Assembly: GCA_937997955.1 (NCBI GenBank)
Contig: CALLDR010000120.1
Coordinates: 1 to 23,309, forward strand
DNA: 23,309 nucleotides
Direction: 5' to 3'
Source: an uncultured Emergencia sp.
GTDB taxonomy: Bacteria > Bacillota > Clostridia > Peptostreptococcales > Anaerovoracaceae
The first letter of the stretch is position 1, and each line of letters begins with the position of its first letter. The translations under genes and the position numbers were made by a program. Shown here piece by piece: positions 21,574 through 23,309 of this stretch. The notes under the pieces are model-generated. The model did no database searches. It was not told the DNA's origin and saw only the letters and a list, made by a program, of their open reading frames with translations.

Positions 21574-22287
21574 TTAAAGAGGAACGATGTCTGTTACTTC
21601 CAGGCGGCAGCCCGATACTTTAAAGCGCACATCAAAACTGTCAAATGACAATCCGTAGATCCGTTCAGGATCGTCCTGATAGCCGGGACGAGGGTCCTGA
21701 GCCAGCGTCTCCAGCAGTCCGGAGCGCAGCTCAGCCGGTACGGCGGCCAGCAGTGAGGGCGGAATCTCCACCTCCAGCCGATGATCCCTTGTTCCTTCTT
21801 GAAAACCGCAGACTGCCTCCGGATGGCAGTCGGTGGAGATATACGGTTTGATATCGTAGATAGGCGTTCCGTCCAGCAGGTCCGCGCCGGAAACCAGAAT
21901 CACTGGCCCCAGCAGCGGGTCTTTTTTGATCTCCTCGATTTTTACGGATGACAGTCCCAACCCGTTGGGCCGGAAAGGGGAGCGGGTGGCAAAGACGCCG
22001 AGCCTGCGGTTGCCTCCCAGCCGGGGCGGCCGGACCGTAGGATGCCATCTGGCGGCCGCGTTCTCCGAAAAACCCCAGATCAGCCAAAGATGTGAGAATT
22101 CTGACAGGCCGCGCAGGGCGTCTTCGCTGGCGAAGTTTTTTTCAAATATGATGCGGGACGTGACCGATGGAGCAAGGCCGCTTTGACGGGGAATGCCGAA
22201 CTTGGCTGTAAACGGGCTTTCCATGCGGGCGATCGGCGTGATGGTCAAAGGTGCCGCCGTCGAGCGATTGTCAGATTTCTGTTCCAT
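21574..22287 (-). CDS. trmO: tRNA (N6-threonylcarbamoyladenosine(37)-N6)-methyltransferase TrmO (TsaA/YaeB family)
   Basis: The 237-residue protein shows the TsaA-like domain: ITPIARMESPFTAKFGIPRQ (16-35) opening the beta-barrel, SHLWLIWGFSE (65-75), the signature TRSPFRPNGLGLS (101-113) and SGADLLDGTPIYDIKPYI (132-149). A C-terminal extension with DPRPGY follows, as in YaeB. The enzyme uses S-adenosylmethionine to methylate t6A37 in threonine tRNAs and tunes decoding. The ATG follows GGAGGTC. It is monocistronic with its own promoter at 22381-22409 and a roughly 90-nt leader rich in imperfect ATGATG repeats. Confidence 0.93.
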   Translation of the reverse strand: MEQKSDNRSTAAPLTITPIARMESPFTAKFGIPRQSGLAPSVTSRIIFEKNFASEDALRGLSEFSHLWLIWGFSENAAARWHPTVRPPRLGGNRRLGVFATRSPFRPNGLGLSSVKIEEIKKDPLLGPVILVSGADLLDGTPIYDIKPYISTDCHPEAVCGFQEGTRDHRLEVEIPPSLLAAVPAELRSGLLETLAQDPRPGYQDDPERIYGLSFDSFDVRFKVSGCRLEVTDIVPL

Positions 22288-22380
22288 GAAGACCTCCTGC
22301 TGTGTTATATTGCTTTGCGTTGCATCATGTATTTCATCATGCTGTTTTGCATTTCACCATGTAGTCTGTATGTAGCTATC

Positions 22381-22409
22381 ATTATACAGGAATTTTCGGG
22401 TTTCCGCAA
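22381..22409 (-). promoter_or_regulatory. Promoter of trmO
   Basis: On the minus strand TTGCGG, 17 bp, TATAAT (plus 22404-22409 and 22381-22386). The -10 is perfect. Confidence 0.65.
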
Positions 22410-22461
22410 CCGGTCGGACTGCCGAGCCAGGCCTGTCTCTGCCCATCTCCGGTTTCACAGC

Positions 22462-22611
22462 GGAATGTGATGGAAATTCAGGGAACGTCATGGAATGTCG
22501 GAGAATGTGACGGAATTTCGTGGAATATCAGGACATAGCGTGCCAGGGAACGTCGTGGCATGTTGGGGAATGTCAGGGAATGCCAGGGCATAGCATGTCA
22601 GGGAATGTTTC
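22462..22611. repeat. Tandem array of degenerate 10-bp repeats (consensus GGAATGTCAG)
   Basis: Fourteen decamers can be laid end to end, for example GGAATGTGAT, GGAACGTCAT, GGAATGTCGG, GGAATATCAG, GGAATGTCAG and GGAATGCCAG. Two 5-nt half-units (GCCAG, GTCAG) interrupt the register. A longer unit of about 23 bp containing CATAGC recurs at 22531 and 22586. The period equals about one helical turn. The array lies in the gene-free stretch 22288-22818 between trmO and the nuclease gene; the unit of 10 is not a multiple of 3, arguing against coding. Confidence 0.8.
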
Positions 22612-22656
22612 GACAGCGTTCGGCATCTTCTGTCGAATTTTGTCGATAATTTTACA

Positions 22657-22685
22657 TTTACTTCCATATTTCGACGTGGTATGAT
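22657..22685 (+). promoter_or_regulatory. Candidate promoter for the PD-(D/E)XK gene
   Basis: TTTACT (22657-22662), 17 bp, TATGAT (22680-22685). The -10 matches 5 of 6 positions. It would give a leader of about 125 nt that includes the hairpin at 22762-22786. Confidence 0.5.
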
Positions 22686-22761
22686 ATACCTACCGGAAAC
22701 ATTGTGCGCATGGTGTCTTCTGAGCAAAGCATCGCATCAGCAAAAGAGGGAAAGGGAAATC

Positions 22762-22786
22762 GTGAAAGACGGCCCCGCCGTCTCAC
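22762..22786 (+). other. Leader hairpin ahead of the PD-(D/E)XK gene
   Basis: GTGA-AA-GACGGC and GCCGTC-TCAC form a stem around a 3-nt loop, about 32 nt before the start codon. It has no T tract, so a terminator is unlikely; a role in mRNA stability or translation is possible. Confidence 0.4.
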
Positions 22787-22818
22787 TCCCCTCTGATGAC
22801 AGGAAGGAGATACATACA

Positions 22819-23309
22819 ATGAACTACAAAGACAACACCGCCGCGAAGAATACAGGAAGCATGAAAAAGCTCACATTTACCGACGACTGGATGTTCGGCA
22901 TGGTCATGCAGGACAAGGAGATCTGCAAGGAGCTTTTGGAGCGGATCCTCCCCGAGGAGAAATTCAGCCGGATCCAGCTGGCCGGCGCTGACGGGACCTT
23001 CGCGGATGCCTCACAGCAACAGGACCAAAACACGGAACAAAGCATCCAGTCAGCCATATCCAATCAGATCCAGGCCGCCCTCAAATTCGACAAGGACCAT
23101 CACGGCGTCCGTTTTGACGCCTACATCAAAGGCGAAGACGCCTGGGCCGAGATCGAAATGCAACGCTTCGCTCCTCCGGTCACTTCGTTCCCTACGCTGT
23201 CCGTTTTGCCAGCCAGCTAAAGCTGGGGCAAAAAGGCAAGTCCATACCGGAGACCATCTGGGAAAGCGCGCCCGCTATTACTGCGCCAACATGGACGTGG
23301 ACATGCTCA
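22819..23309 (+). pseudogene. PD-(D/E)XK nuclease-family transposase (Rpn-like), interrupted and running off the window
   Basis: The ATG at 22819 follows AGGAAGGAGA. The first 115 residues match this family: KKLTFTDDWMFGMVMQDKEIC (16-36), a variable Gln/Ser-rich stretch (56-85), then HGVRFDAYIKGEDAWAEIEMQ, with D100, E113 and Q115 as the likely nuclease core. After Q115 the frame enters a 72-bp insert and stops at 23218-23220. If the insert and one GCAA copy are removed, the frame continues as VHTGDHLGKRARYY and on to the window edge; KRARYY is the expected next family motif. So this gene was intact and has been broken by the insert, unless the copy is rescued in some unusual way. Such genes are often multicopy and sit in variable regions; they promote RecA-independent recombination in studied cases. 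Confidence 0.8.
23164..23235. mobile_element. 72-bp palindromic miniature insertion with GCAA duplication
   Basis: The segment is flanked by GCAA at 23160-23163 and 23236-23239, consistent with a 4-bp target duplication. Its right half is a strong hairpin: TTTTGCC-AG-CCAGC-TAAA-GCTGG-GGCAAAA (about 23214-23234 region). Its left half carries repeated CTTCG (CGCTTCGCTCC, CACTTCGTTCC). It encodes nothing, so it must have been mobilised by outside factors or arisen as a REP-like element. Insert plus duplication is 76 bp, causing a +1 frameshift, and the hairpin loop supplies the TAA stop. Confidence 0.7.

Noticed and set aside
22462..22611. CRISPR array
   Set aside because: Units are 10 bp with no unique spacers and no cas genes are present.
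22488..22727. A minus-strand frame across the decamer array giving repeated PDIP-like peptides
   Set aside because: The apparent peptide repeat is a by-product of the 10-bp period; there is no ribosome site and the frame overlaps the opposite promoter region.
22681..23220. Earlier ATG at 22681 for the PD-(D/E)XK gene
   Set aside because: It overlaps the -10 box and lacks a ribosome site; the ATG at 22819 follows AGGAAGGAGA and starts next to family-like sequence.

Overview
The window looks like chromosomal DNA from a moderately GC-rich, anaerobic, peptide- and amino-acid-using member of the Bacillota, most likely class Clostridia. The reasons are strong AGGAGG-type ribosome binding sites, near-consensus sigma-A promoters, the absence of respiratory genes, an AprA-like flavoprotein with a small two-cluster ferredoxin, and many cytoplasmic peptidases. 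The species cannot be named from the sequence.

Left and centre (1-15977) form a peptide-uptake and peptide-breakdown island. From left to right it holds a GntR/FCD regulator; a divergent flavoprotein + ferredoxin operon; a leucine-dehydrogenase-like enzyme; a nitrilase/omega-amidase-like hydrolase; a second, paralogous GntR/FCD regulator; a leftward operon of an M42 aminopeptidase and a peptide-binding lipoprotein; and a divergent rightward operon of two peptide ABC permeases, two ABC ATPases, an M32 carboxypeptidase and an M20 (PepV-like) dipeptidase. The dpp/opp transporter is thus split across one divergent control region. A 12-bp palindrome, ATTTTGCAAAAT, occurs perfectly three times and degenerately twice. 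All five copies lie in the control regions of the flavoprotein operon, of both regulators, and of the M42-dppA / dppBCDF divergent pair. The two regulators have nearly the same recognition helix, so I propose that they share this operator and run the island as one regulon: peptides enter through Dpp, are cut by M42/M32/M20 enzymes, and the amino acids are deaminated, with the AprAB-like pair as a redox module of unknown substrate.

The middle right (15978-20384) is ordinary chromosome plus one repeat-rich gap. The 489-bp gap at 15978-16466 contains an approximately 282-bp inverted-repeat element with nested AGGTACAAC boxes. After it come an M29 aminopeptidase, a divergent lipid-kinase-family gene, a DapF-fold racemase-like gene and a GNAT acetyltransferase.

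The right end (20385-23309) is decayed and accessory in character. It has a stand-alone sigma-region-2 fragment, a non-initiating coding remnant, a functional tRNA-Ser(CGA) preceded by a truncated tandem copy of itself, trmO, a 150-bp array of 10-bp repeats, and a PD-(D/E)XK nuclease-family 'transposase' gene. That last gene is interrupted by a 72-bp palindromic insert flanked by a 4-bp duplication; removing the insert restores the reading frame to the window edge.
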